Assembly (NCBI GenBank): GCA_031771865.1
Contig: JASISA010000026.1
Coordinates: 744,001-808,000 of the forward strand
Origin: Nothophaeocryptopus gaeumannii
Lineage: Eukaryota > Ascomycota > Dothideomycetes > Mycosphaerellales > Mycosphaerellaceae
Direction of reading: 5' to 3'
Length of the DNA stretch: 64,000 bases
A program made the translations under genes and the position numbers. Shown piece after piece: positions 63,728 to 64,000 of the stretch. The notes below the pieces were generated by a model that saw only the letters and a list, made by a program, of their open reading frames with translations, was not told the origin of the DNA and ran no database searches. Position 1 is the first letter of the stretch. Every line of letters begins with the position of its first letter.

Positions 63728-64000
63728 GAGGCCGGACGAGGAATTTGTACTCTAGGAGTTCTTCTCTCGGAATGCTGTCCTCAGTGCCGCATGGAGGTTG
63801 CAGTGATGGAGCTTGTGACTCCACGCCACTGTCCTCAAATCTACTCCATATGCCAAGCTTCAACGTGGTCCGAGCTGTAAGGACAGCGAGTTACTTAAGA
63901 TCAGGGCGTCCCTCCCACTCGCAAGCTCTGCAATCGAAATCAGCCCGCAAGGACCAGATGTCAGATTAGTATTCGTCCAGTTCCATCATGGCAGACAAAG
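63728..64000. other. Right edge of the window, no gene assigned
   Basis: These 273 bases lie upstream of the minus-strand gene and may include its promoter or the edge of another gene. No supported feature. Confidence 0.4.

Noticed and set aside
1..64000. CRISPR arrays, prokaryotic operons, insertion sequences and large transposons
   Set aside because: The window is eukaryotic with spliced genes; no regularly spaced repeats, transposase or reverse transcriptase motifs, or terminal repeats were seen.

Overview
This is a nuclear genome segment of a filamentous ascomycete. The genes are split by short GT...AG introns (mostly 47-76 nt, with CTRAY-type branch sites such as GCTAAC and GCTGAC close to the acceptor), lie on both strands at intervals of 1-3 kb, and include fungus-restricted families (DASH subunit Dad1, Rho4, a fungal CorA-like family, 2EXR/F-box-like proteins). 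The accessory families suggest Dothideomycetes, possibly Mycosphaerellales; that placement is inference from family content.

Layout. 0-8.7 kb: 3' part of NMD3 (60S export), a prenylated ubiquitin-fold protein of the UBL3/MUB type, proteasome assembly factor UMP1, a secreted PAF-acetylhydrolase-like hydrolase and an acyl-CoA synthetase-like enzyme. 9-16 kb: a decayed 2EXR-like gene, sphingoid base-1-phosphate phosphatase (Lcb3 type), Rho4 GTPase, DASH subunit Dad1 (three small exons) and PEX12, the last two divergent from a 196-bp promoter. 16-32 kb: a multi-pass membrane glycoprotein, a 1.2-k residue zinc-finger/coiled-coil protein, two decayed genes, a small WW-like protein and a five-exon CorA-like protein. 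32-41.5 kb: a pseudokinase-like/zinc-finger/vWA fusion with one in-frame TAA, a convergent eIF2alpha-kinase-like gene with a premature TAG, a mitochondrial PPR-type protein, a 51-residue single-TM protein and a VAMP7-type R-SNARE. 41.5-48.2 kb: 2EXR-like and unknown accessory genes, including a paralogous pair. 48.8-56.5 kb: RPL26, a 1,361-residue AT-hook/zinc-finger chromatin-type protein, OST4 and an F-box/LRR-like gene with an in-frame TAG. 56.8-59.8 kb: a tandem array of four small W/Y/P/G-rich proteins of no family known to me. 60-63.7 kb: three further spliced genes.

Two themes stand out. Conserved housekeeping genes (NMD3, UMP1, Lcb3, Rho4, Dad1, PEX12, RPL26, OST4) are intact once introns are placed, whereas at least seven accessory or duplicated loci carry internal stops, often TAG or TAA where a CAG/CAA would restore the frame. 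That would suit sporadic C-to-T (RIP-like) decay, but readthrough or sequence error is not excluded. The second is the same-strand array of small paralogous proteins, which looks like a recent local expansion and is the best candidate for an undescribed system here.

Splice sites, starts and frames were assigned by eye; no alignment, database search or transcript data was available.
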